The position numbers were made by a program, and so were the translations under genes. From Pseudoalteromonas galatheae (GTDB taxonomy: Bacteria; Pseudomonadota; Gammaproteobacteria; Enterobacterales; Alteromonadaceae), in the NCBI RefSeq assembly GCF_005886105.2, contig NZ_PNCO02000001.1, positions 1,547,001 through 1,611,000 of the forward strand: a DNA stretch of 64,000 nucleotides. Reading direction: 5' to 3'. The notes beneath the pieces were generated by a model. That model made no database searches, was not told the DNA's origin, and worked only from the letters and a program-made list of their open reading frames with translations. Positions within the stretch are counted from its first letter, which is position 1, and every line of letters begins with the position of its first letter. This document shows, one piece after another, positions 28,395-35,880 of this stretch.

Positions 28395-28943
28395 ATGGAC
28401 GCCATAGAATTACTCTTAACACGCCAGTCAGATAGCAACCTGTCTTTTCCTGGACCCAACCCAGCTCAGCTAGAAATCATTAAAAAAGCGGCACTAAAAG
28501 TGCCTGATCACGGTGGTTTAACACCGTTTAAATTTATTATAGTAGAAGAAAAAGGTCGCGAAAAACTGGGCGAGATCTACTACCAAGCGGCGGTAAAAGA
28601 GCAACAAGAGCAACGGGTAATAGATAGAGCGAGACAATTGCCAGAGCGTGCCCCTATGTTGATCATCGCTGTATCTCCATATCAAGAACATCCAAAAGTA
28701 CCTCGTATTGAGCAAATTCAAAGTGCAGGCTGTAGTGTACTTGCTATGCAGCAAGCGGCTTTTGCACAGGGATTGTCGGGTGTATGGCGAACTGGCTACT
28801 TTGCCCAGAGCCCTGAAGTGAAAAAGCAACTTGGTCTCAATGAAAAAGATGAAATCGTTGGTTACCTTTATTTAGGCACGCCTACAGTACAGTGTACTAA
28901 GCCTACAAGGCACAAACCTGAAGATTTCTTTTGCAGTTTATAA
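28395..28943 (+). CDS. Nitroreductase-family protein, YdjA-like
   Basis: This 182-residue FMN-dependent oxidoreductase begins MDAIELLLTRQSDSNLSFPGP. It aligns by eye throughout with E. coli YdjA, including KVPDHGGLTPFKFIIVE, RAPMLIIAVSP, HPKVPRIEQIQSAGCSVLAMQQAA and GYLYLGTP. It is among the smallest nitroreductases and probably acts as a homodimer; its physiological substrate is not known. In E. coli ydjA is next to sppA-ansA, and here it is a few kilobases away in the same neighbourhood. upp begins 12 bases after its stop, so the two are probably cotranscribed. Confidence 0.9.
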   Translation: MDAIELLLTRQSDSNLSFPGPNPAQLEIIKKAALKVPDHGGLTPFKFIIVEEKGREKLGEIYYQAAVKEQQEQRVIDRARQLPERAPMLIIAVSPYQEHPKVPRIEQIQSAGCSVLAMQQAAFAQGLSGVWRTGYFAQSPEVKKQLGLNEKDEIVGYLYLGTPTVQCTKPTRHKPEDFFCSL

Positions 28944-28955
28944 GGATACGTAGTC

Positions 28956-29588
28956 ATGGCATTACATGTAATTGATCACCCGTTAGTTCAGCATAAACTT
29001 GGGCTGTTACGCGAGCAGTGCATATCAACTAAAAACTTTCGCGAAATTGTCTCGGAAGTTGGCAACTTACTCACTTACGAAGCAACAAAAGATTTGACGT
29101 TGAGCGATCAGGTCATCTCCGCTTGGGACGGTAACGAGTTAACAGTTAAAAGGCTGACGGGCAAAAAGATCACCTTGGTGCCAATTTTAAGAGCTGGTTT
29201 GGGAATGCTAGATGGCATATTGCAGTTGATCCCAGCGGCTAAAGTGAGTGTTGTGGGTTTACAGCGTAACGAAGAAACGCTTGAGCCTGTGCCTTATTTC
29301 GAGAAATTGGTGGGAAATATTGATGCCAGACTTGCTTTGGTTATTGATCCAATGCTTGCGACTGGTGGCTCACTGATCGCTACTATCGACATGCTAAAAA
29401 AAGCAGGTTCAAAAGAGATCAGGGCGATTGTGCTTGTGGCAGCGCCAGAAGGAGTCAAACTGGTGGAAGAAGCACATCCTGATGTTGAAATTTATACCGC
29501 TTCACTGGATAGTCATCTAAATGAAAAAGGATATATTGTGCCAGGTCTAGGCGACGCCGGTGACAAAATATTTGGTACGAGAGCCTAA
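28956..29588 (+). CDS. upp: Uracil phosphoribosyltransferase
   Basis: This pyrimidine salvage enzyme makes UMP from uracil and PRPP. The 210-residue length is normal for the family. [20 protein letters not shown] and the PRPP loop [17 protein letters not shown] are visible, and the uracil-binding end ([16 protein letters not shown]) is complete. It follows the nitroreductase gene by 12 bases. No uraA permease lies downstream, unlike in E. coli. Confidence 0.97.
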   Translation: MALHVIDHPLVQHKLGLLREQCISTKNFREIVSEVGNLLTYEATKDLTLSDQVISAWDGNELTVKRLTGKKITLVPILRAGLGMLDGILQLIPAAKVSVVGLQRNEETLEPVPYFEKLVGNIDARLALVIDPMLATGGSLIATIDMLKKAGSKEIRAIVLVAAPEGVKLVEEAHPDVEIYTASLDSHLNEKGYIVPGLGDAGDKIFGTRA

Positions 29589-29714
29589 ACAGTTATAGTG
29601 ATCAACAGGTTTTGGTTTTTTGATCTAAAACAATGATACAAAAAAATATCGTAGTAAAAATACGTCTTCCGCTCTATTTTTGTTAAAACAACAAAATAAT
29701 ATTAAGGATAGACC

Positions 29715-31142
29715 ATGTATTTGCTACGTATTTTTTTGTGGCTAAGCTGCATTTCTGTTTCAGCAAACGAGCTCCCCAGTATTAAAAAAATAGAAATATT
29801 TGCAACCAACTATCATCTCGATCTCAACATACATACACAAACAAGCCGTTTATCTGGCAGCGCAACGATAACGGTTAAAAACCAAGGAACAACACCAACT
29901 AGCGTAATTCCATTAAGACTTTATCGCTTGCTTAGTGTTGTCGATATCACTTCGGAAGCGGGTAAGTCCCTCAACTATACACAGGGAGTAGTAAGTAATA
30001 TTGATGACTCACTATTTCAGTCTAATTATATTAAATTATCGTTATCTGAGGCGCTCCAACCCGATCAACAAACAACTTTTACTGTTAATTATTCTGGCCA
30101 TATAAAGGGGTATGTAGAAACTGGGATGGCTTATATTAAAGATGACATCACCCCTTTGTTTTCTATTATTCGTATGGACGCATATGCTTATCCGCTCATC
30201 ACAGTGCCTGATGATAGGGTCAATCGCGCGTCACGCTTTTGGCAGAAGCTGTATAACTACACCGCTAATATCGAAGTCGATAGTGGCTTAGTGGTAGCAA
30301 ATGGTGGAATTTTACTAGGCGTAACAGAGACCGATCAAGGAAGAAAGGTTTATTCGTACAAAAACCAGAAACCCTCATGGAGAATGGACTTCATGGTCGC
30401 ACCATATACCGTGACAAAAGGAGATGGCTTTAAGCTATTTACGTTACCGGGAAATAAATATGCAACTGACTATATGGAAAAGGCAAAACAAACCATAACG
30501 TTGTATGAAAGCTGGTTTGGTCAACGTCAAAGCACTGGTGAGTTTAGCTTTATAGAGATCCCAAAGGGGTTTGGTGCTCAAGCTGATGTTACCGCAATTA
30601 TTCAAGACAGCGAGGGGTTTGTGGAGGTAACTCGTTTGTATCACGAACTGAGTCATCTATGGGACCCACGTTCGAATGAAAGCTACTCACCACGCTGGAA
30701 TGAAGGTAAGGCTACCTTTTTAGAGTATTTAACGGATTCACGGCTGAATAAAAGGGTGTCTTTAAGCTCGCATATGACAAACGTACTAAAACGAGCAAAA
30801 AATCAGTTCGTTAAACAGCCTAAATATTTAACGACTGCGTTTGAAGAGTATGGAAAAGCAGGGCTTAATGCCTATTCGGTAGGGGCGCTATTTTTTGCGC
30901 TTTTGCATCATGAGCTAGGAGAGGAAAGGTTTACTCATTTACTACGTACTTTTTATGCAGCACATGTTAAAAGCGGAGCATCAACAGGCGACTTTATTCT
31001 TGCACTGCGTGATTTGAAAGATCCTAACATTGATTGGATATTATCTCGTTGGGTGAATAGCCATAGGTTCACGCTTGATATTTTAGACGCTACCAACTTT
31101 GAGAACTTCATCACGTTGAGTATAAGAAGTAGTAAAATATAA
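29715..31142 (+). CDS. Exported M1-like (gluzincin) metallopeptidase
   Basis: This 475-residue protein has a signal peptide (MYLLRIFLWLSCISVSA). The N-terminal half is beta-rich and resembles the M1 N-terminal domain (HLDLNIHTQTSRLSGSATITVKN written as SGSATITVKN). The zinc motif HELSH is at residues 310-314, followed by NEGKATFLEYL with the probable third ligand Glu330. The spacing from the second His to that Glu is 15 residues, against 18 in classical M1 enzymes. The aminopeptidase GxMEN motif is not seen in the usual form. It is probably a periplasmic peptidase of unknown specificity. The SD AAGGA is well placed, and the gene is monocistronic. Confidence 0.75.
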   Translation: MYLLRIFLWLSCISVSANELPSIKKIEIFATNYHLDLNIHTQTSRLSGSATITVKNQGTTPTSVIPLRLYRLLSVVDITSEAGKSLNYTQGVVSNIDDSLFQSNYIKLSLSEALQPDQQTTFTVNYSGHIKGYVETGMAYIKDDITPLFSIIRMDAYAYPLITVPDDRVNRASRFWQKLYNYTANIEVDSGLVVANGGILLGVTETDQGRKVYSYKNQKPSWRMDFMVAPYTVTKGDGFKLFTLPGNKYATDYMEKAKQTITLYESWFGQRQSTGEFSFIEIPKGFGAQADVTAIIQDSEGFVEVTRLYHELSHLWDPRSNESYSPRWNEGKATFLEYLTDSRLNKRVSLSSHMTNVLKRAKNQFVKQPKYLTTAFEEYGKAGLNAYSVGALFFALLHHELGEERFTHLLRTFYAAHVKSGASTGDFILALRDLKDPNIDWILSRWVNSHRFTLDILDATNFENFITLSIRSSKI

Positions 31143-31153
31143 ATAATCCAAAT

Positions 31154-31183
31154 AAAAAAGCTACCCACAAGAGGCAGCTTTTT
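31154..31183. terminator. Bidirectional terminator between the peptidase and TonB receptor genes
   Basis: AAAAAGCTACC pairs with GGCAGCTTTTT (one mismatch) around a 7-base loop, with A and T runs on both sides. It lies between the two convergent genes. Confidence 0.85.
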
Positions 31184-31210
31184 GGCTTCTATAAAAGAAA
31201 GGAATCGGTA

Positions 31211-33664
31211 TTAAAAGTAGCCTCTGATACCAAGCTTGATATTACGACCTGGAAGTGGAGCTTGCTCTTTAATAAACGAGCTATGCACAAAGCCTAGCTC
31301 ATCTGTTAGGTTATCAAGGTTAACATAACCAACTATGTCACTGCCCATAAACTCAAAGTCATAGTTAAACGACATATCCACTAACGTGTAGCCTTTAGTT
31401 TCACTTTCATAGCTTGCGATGTTGTCTTGCTTGAAGTAATGCGTCACCGTGAAATTAGCTGTTAAGTTCTCGTAACTGTGTTTGTAATCAAGACCTAGCT
31501 TGTTGCTTGGGATACGTGGTAAATATTCGTCGTTATCTAACTTCGCTGTTAGTGAGTCACCAAACACTTTAACGCGTGCAAAGTTGCTTAATTTGTAATG
31601 GGCATCAAACTCAAGACCATATAGTTTGGCGTCACTGCTTTCAAACTTAAACACTGGAACAGCGCCTTCATGTTCATGATCTGCCACTTCTAAACCGTGC
31701 TCTGGACTATAGATATAGTCTGTTAATGCCTGATAGTAGAAGTTTTCGATGTCGTTGTAGAAGAAGTTAACGGTATAACCAAAGTCACCTGAGAACTTTC
31801 TAAAGCTGATGTCTAAGTTGTTTGATGTTTCTTGTTCAATATCTTGTGGCTCAAAGTGTAAATGATCGCCTTCTAGCTTATAACCAAGTCCTAGTTCATA
31901 GGTGCTTGTTGCGATATGAATGCCATTTGAAAGCAACTCGGCGGTTAATGGTGCGCGCTCTGAGCGAGATAGTGAAACGGCAACGTTTTGACCTTCAACA
32001 AAGTCGTATACACCGCCAATGGATAAGCTTAGATTAGTCATTTCCAGGTCATAAGAAATAAACCCATTATCTAAGTTTCCACCATGGTCGTGGTCGTGAT
32101 CATGGTCGTGTTCACCTTCGTGGTCATGATCTTCTTCGTACGCTTTCAGTTGATTACCTTTGCTTGATAACTGGTAGTCTTCAATACGAGCACCTAACTC
32201 AAGTGTGAAGTCTCCAAAACGACGTTCTTCAAGGATATAAAGTGCGTGCGTTTTGGTATTGGTCGATGGCGTGAAAGCTTCTGCACCGTTTGCGGCGTAA
32301 TCGCTGTCGGAGAAATGATAACCAACAGTGCCGTGCCACTCTCCTAAGCGGTGTTCCGCCGTTAAGCGTAACTCAGTTGTATCATTTTCAAATACAGTGC
32401 CAATGTTTCCATCTTCAATTTCAGCGTGTTCATAATCTGTGTAACCCACGCGTAGACCAATAGATTCAAGCCAATCACTATGTACTGCATAATTTACAAG
32501 CCCTTGCCAACGATCTTGCTTTACTCGAGCAAATACGGATTCTTCTTCGTGGTCATGTCCTTCGTCTTCATGTTCGTGATCATGGTCATGACCAATATGA
32601 GAGTGAGCGGGTATGCCATAGTCCGTATCAACACGGCCATAAGAGAAACCAACAGTCAGATGATCGCCAACATAACTTGTACCTAAATTAAATTGCTCGG
32701 AGTCGATAAAGGTATTGTCGACGCGATTGGCGTACTCTGTTTCATGTTCTTCTGCTTCGTGGGCATGATCTTCGCCTTCATGTTCATGCTCGTGTTCTTC
32801 ATGTTCGTCGTGCGGCAGTGCAAAATTTGGGGTTTCATAATCACCACCTTTACGCTTAACGCCATCGAAATGGAAGTTAAAGCCGTCAAAGCCGGATTCT
32901 AATAACATCGCAAAGGTATTGGTATTTGAGTTGGTATCATGGCTGTAGTCGGCAGCGCCCTGGAGGCTATCGATTACGTCAGTAGGAATACGATTATCAA
33001 CGACATTAACCACCCCACCGATTGCACCTGAGCCGTAGAGTAGGGTTGCAGGGCCCCTTAGCACTTCAATTTGCTGCGCGGCTAGCGAATCATTAGTGTT
33101 TGCGTGATCCGGACCAACGCGCGAGGCGTCGCTACTGTCTAAACCATTTTGCGTAATTTTTACGCGAGGACCATCTAAACCACGGATAATAGGACTTGAA
33201 CTAACCGGACCAAAATAGCTGGCATTGATCCCAGGTTGGCCTTTTAGTGTTTCACCTAGCGTTGGTTTTGCATGATTTTTTAACTCATCACCACTTAACA
33301 CACTGACAGGAGAAGTCATTTCCATGTTATTTTTGTGTAGAGCAGAAGAGTAAACAACAATGCTTTCGACAGATGTTGGTTTTAATTCGACTCGAACAAA
33401 TCCTTGGGCTTCATCTACATCTACACGCTTATCAAGATAATTAGGCTTAGTAACGTGTAATTGAGAATCAGCATCTATTTCAATGGTAAATTGGCCATTC
33501 TTATCTGATTTAACTGACTTGCTTTTGCCATGTAGGTGGATGGTTACATTACTAAGTGGTTGGTTGTTTGCGTCAACAACTTTACCTGTTAGTTGTGCAG
33601 CATAAGCTGGCGCTGCACCGATAATTGAAATTAATGCGCTGGCGATAAGAGACTGCTTAAACAT
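31211..33664 (-). CDS. TonB-dependent outer-membrane receptor with His-rich loops (probable zinc receptor, ZnuD-like)
   Basis: This 817-residue receptor has a signal peptide (cleavage near AYAA), a carboxypeptidase-regulatory-like domain (about residues 24-105, LTGKVVDANNQPLSNVTI), a plug (about 110-235, ending IEVLRGPATLLYGSGAIGG) and a 22-strand barrel ending in RGYF. Four His/Asp/Glu-rich segments, near residues 285-311, 351-373, 508-528 and 660, lie in what should be extracellular loops. Neisseria ZnuD has similar loops that capture zinc. Two Zur-box-like palindromes lie upstream. The function is therefore probably zinc uptake powered by TonB; other divalent metals (for example copper or nickel) cannot be excluded. 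It is divergent from yaeQ. Confidence 0.92.
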   Translation of the reverse strand: MFKQSLIASALISIIGAAPAYAAQLTGKVVDANNQPLSNVTIHLHGKSKSVKSDKNGQFTIEIDADSQLHVTKPNYLDKRVDVDEAQGFVRVELKPTSVESIVVYSSALHKNNMEMTSPVSVLSGDELKNHAKPTLGETLKGQPGINASYFGPVSSSPIIRGLDGPRVKITQNGLDSSDASRVGPDHANTNDSLAAQQIEVLRGPATLLYGSGAIGGVVNVVDNRIPTDVIDSLQGAADYSHDTNSNTNTFAMLLESGFDGFNFHFDGVKRKGGDYETPNFALPHDEHEEHEHEHEGEDHAHEAEEHETEYANRVDNTFIDSEQFNLGTSYVGDHLTVGFSYGRVDTDYGIPAHSHIGHDHDHEHEDEGHDHEEESVFARVKQDRWQGLVNYAVHSDWLESIGLRVGYTDYEHAEIEDGNIGTVFENDTTELRLTAEHRLGEWHGTVGYHFSDSDYAANGAEAFTPSTNTKTHALYILEERRFGDFTLELGARIEDYQLSSKGNQLKAYEEDHDHEGEHDHDHDHDHGGNLDNGFISYDLEMTNLSLSIGGVYDFVEGQNVAVSLSRSERAPLTAELLSNGIHIATSTYELGLGYKLEGDHLHFEPQDIEQETSNNLDISFRKFSGDFGYTVNFFYNDIENFYYQALTDYIYSPEHGLEVADHEHEGAVPVFKFESSDAKLYGLEFDAHYKLSNFARVKVFGDSLTAKLDNDEYLPRIPSNKLGLDYKHSYENLTANFTVTHYFKQDNIASYESETKGYTLVDMSFNYDFEFMGSDIVGYVNLDNLTDELGFVHSSFIKEQAPLPGRNIKLGIRGYF

Positions 33665-33722
33665 ATTTTATTACCACGAGTTAGATTATGTATTGAACGA
33701 GTGAGCCTATTTGGCAACTAGG

Positions 33723-33773
33723 GTGATAATATAACACTACAAATATAGTGGATCAATAACGTTATACTATAAC
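33723..33773. promoter_or_regulatory. Two Zur-box-like palindromes upstream of the TonB receptor
   Basis: GTTATACTATAAC at 33761-33773 is a perfect palindrome about a central C and equals the core of the enterobacterial Zur consensus (GTTATAnTATAAC). A second copy, GTGATAATATAAC at 33723-33735, differs in one base. The centres are 38 bases apart. They lie 59 and 97 bases upstream of the receptor start and could also affect the divergent yaeQ gene. Zur represses zinc-uptake genes when zinc is sufficient. Confidence 0.7.
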
Positions 33774-33838
33774 TTGGGTGTTGTTGAAATTGGAATTGCA
33801 GCTATAGTTAAGGAATAAGTCAAAATGGGCACAACATT

Positions 33839-34363
33839 ATGAACAAGCCATTTGTTTTCAAGGCAAGGATTAAGGTTGCTGACTTATTTCATCATAGCCA
33901 TCATGAAGAAGTTTTTACTACAGCTATGTTGTCAAAAGAAAGTAGCGAACACTTTGCGATGAAATTGCTCGGGATCTGTGCGCTGTCTTTTGATAAGCCT
34001 GCAAAGTGGAGTAAGACGGAGAAAAAGTATTGGCCCGATGTATGGCTCGAAGATGAAAACGAACAAATTGAAGTCGCTTTGTTTATTGGCACTTACGAGG
34101 TTGAAGAGATACTTAAGTATGAAAAGCTTTATACTAAGGTCGTGGTGTTGTGTGCCGACGGTGAGCAATGGTTTGAAGAGCGTCGAGTGCAGTTACAGTT
34201 TATTGGTTCGCTATCTGTGTTTAGTATTCCCGCTGTTTTTGTGGCTGATTTGTGTGAAATGCTGACACGAAGTTTGCATTGGGATGTGATTCTTGAAAAT
34301 GGGGCGCTGAGTATTACTGATAACGAGCACTATATTCGTGCTCAAATTACCAAGCTGATTTAA
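33839..34363 (+). CDS. yaeQ: YaeQ family protein
   Basis: This 174-residue protein matches E. coli YaeQ by eye: FVFKARIKVADLFHH at the start, then SSEHFAMKLLGICAL, WPDVWLEDENEQIEVALFIG and a C-terminal beta hairpin (WDVILENGALSITD). The YaeQ fold is related to the PD-(D/E)XK nucleases, but its role is not settled; it was once proposed to affect RfaH-dependent transcription. The gene is divergent from the TonB receptor and shares the control region with the Zur-like boxes. A five-codon frame (ATG at 33824) ends in a TGA that overlaps the yaeQ ATG. Confidence 0.85.
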   Translation: MNKPFVFKARIKVADLFHHSHHEEVFTTAMLSKESSEHFAMKLLGICALSFDKPAKWSKTEKKYWPDVWLEDENEQIEVALFIGTYEVEEILKYEKLYTKVVVLCADGEQWFEERRVQLQFIGSLSVFSIPAVFVADLCEMLTRSLHWDVILENGALSITDNEHYIRAQITKLI

Positions 34364-34425
34364 CGCAGTGATAAGGGACAACGGCTACGGCTAGAGAACA
34401 AAGTATTCTTTTGAATTCATGCTAT

Positions 34426-34698
34426 CTAGGGCAACTCTATTTTAATATGGCTTGTGGGTCTGCTACAGCACAATAAAATTTCTCCATCTCTCACAAAAGC
34501 AAGTGGCTCGTTCGCGTATTGTGTTTGCCCTTCGATGAGCTTGGCGCGGCAGGCGCCGCAAAAACCCTCGCGGCATTGATAGGGGACTTCAATATTTGCG
34601 GCTTCAAGGGTTTCGAGTATCGAAGACGAAGAAGCCACATATTCCAGTGGCTCCTCAATATTCTCAACCTGAATTAGGAAGGGTGGCTTTTCAACCAT
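34426..34698 (-). CDS. yfaE: 2Fe-2S ferredoxin, YfaE-like (NrdB cofactor maintenance)
   Basis: This 90-residue plant-type ferredoxin has the cluster ligands CREGFCGAC and the later Cys in ILLCCS. In E. coli the equivalent gene yfaE follows nrdB, and its product helps assemble and maintain the diferric-tyrosyl radical cofactor of NrdB. Its ATG overlaps the nrdB stop by one base (TAATG), so it is translationally coupled to nrdB. It is the last gene of the nrd operon and is convergent with yaeQ. Confidence 0.93.
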   Translation of the reverse strand: MVEKPPFLIQVENIEEPLEYVASSSSILETLEAANIEVPYQCREGFCGACRAKLIEGQTQYANEPLAFVRDGEILLCCSRPTSHIKIELP

Positions 34699-35828
34699 TA
34701 CAGGTCGAAGTCGCCAAAGTCAGAGGCATCGACTTCAGAGTCGATTTGTCCAACAAGGTATGAGCTGATCTCTGCTTCCTGTGGTGCAACCTGAACATTG
34801 TCAGACACAAGCCAAGCATTGATCCACGGAATAGGGTTTGATTTAGTTTCGAATTGCGTTGGTAAACCAACTGCTGACATACGAATATTTGTGATGTACT
34901 CGACGTATTGACACAAGATATCTTTGTTCAGACCGATCATCGAACCGTCTTTAAATAGATACTCAGCCCATTCTTTTTCCTGCTCAGCGGCCTCAATAAA
35001 CATCTTAATTGCTTCTTCACGACATTGCGCTGCCACGATAGACATTTCAGGATCATCTTTACCTTCTTGCATGATATTCAGCATGTGCTGTGTACCAGAC
35101 AGATGTAGCGCTTCATCACGTGCGATTAGCTTGATGATTTTCGCATTACCTTCCATAAGCTCGCGCTCAGCAAAAGCAAACGAACAGGCAAAACTTACGT
35201 AGAAACGGATTGCTTCTAAGATGTTTACAGACATGATGCAAAGATATAGGAGCTTTTTAAGTTCAAACAAGTTAATGACGACCGTTGTGCCGTTAATTTC
35301 ATGTTTGCCTTCGCCGTACTGATTGTAAAGGCTTACTTTTTCAATCAGTTCGTCGTAGTACTTGGTAACTGCATCCGCACGTTCAACAATTTTGTCATTG
35401 CCCACGATGTCATCAAAGATCAATTCTGGATTTTGCGTTACATTACGAATAATGTGAGTGTAAGAGCGACTGTGAATAGTTTCACTAAATGCCCAAGTTT
35501 CGATCCAGGTTTCAAGCTCAGGAATGGAGACAATCGGTAAAAGCGCAACGTTTGGAGAGCGGCCTTGAACACTGTCTAGCAATGTTTGATATTTTAGGTT
35601 GCTCAAAAAGATATGTCTTTCGTGCTCAGGAAGTGCCTGAAAGTCCAACCTATCTTTACTTACGTCTACTTCTTCTGGACGCCAGAAAAACGATAGTTGC
35701 TTTTCAATTAGCTTTTCGAAAATAGGAAACTTCTGTTGGTCGTAGCGAGATACATTAACAGTCTGTCCAAAAAACATCGGTTCTTTTAATTGGTCGTTAT
35801 GATTTCTGCTAAACGTAGAATATGCCAT
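34698..35828 (-). CDS. nrdB: Ribonucleotide reductase class Ia, beta subunit
   Basis: NrdB carries the diiron centre and tyrosyl radical that starts reduction of ribonucleotides. The 376-residue protein follows E. coli NrdB closely ([68 protein letters not shown]). The iron ligands ([22 protein letters not shown]) and a C-terminal tail that docks to NrdA ([20 protein letters not shown]) are present. The longest frame uses a TTG at 35843; ATG at 35828 aligns with E. coli. The ribosome binding site is weak, and a terminator-like hairpin lies between nrdA and nrdB. Confidence 0.98.
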   Translation of the reverse strand: MAYSTFSRNHNDQLKEPMFFGQTVNVSRYDQQKFPIFEKLIEKQLSFFWRPEEVDVSKDRLDFQALPEHERHIFLSNLKYQTLLDSVQGRSPNVALLPIVSIPELETWIETWAFSETIHSRSYTHIIRNVTQNPELIFDDIVGNDKIVERADAVTKYYDELIEKVSLYNQYGEGKHEINGTTVVINLFELKKLLYLCIMSVNILEAIRFYVSFACSFAFAERELMEGNAKIIKLIARDEALHLSGTQHMLNIMQEGKDDPEMSIVAAQCREEAIKMFIEAAEQEKEWAEYLFKDGSMIGLNKDILCQYVEYITNIRMSAVGLPTQFETKSNPIPWINAWLVSDNVQVAPQEAEISSYLVGQIDSEVDASDFGDFDL

Positions 35829-35848
35829 AAATGTGTTACTCAATACCT

Positions 35849-35873
35849 AAAAAAGCGGGTGAAGACCACCCGC
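35849..35873 (-). terminator. Terminator-like hairpin between nrdA and nrdB
   Basis: Read leftward, GCGGGTG pairs with CACCCGC around a 5-base loop and is followed at once by TTTTTT. It lies between the nrdA stop and the nrdB start. It could lower nrdB transcription relative to nrdA or act as an RNA-processing or stability element. Confidence 0.75.
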
Positions 35874-35880
35874 ATAAAAG

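Noticed and set aside
32480..32902. Hydrophobic and His/Met-rich frames within the TonB receptor
   Set aside because: They are other frames of the repetitive His/Glu codons (cat/gaa) of the receptor itself.
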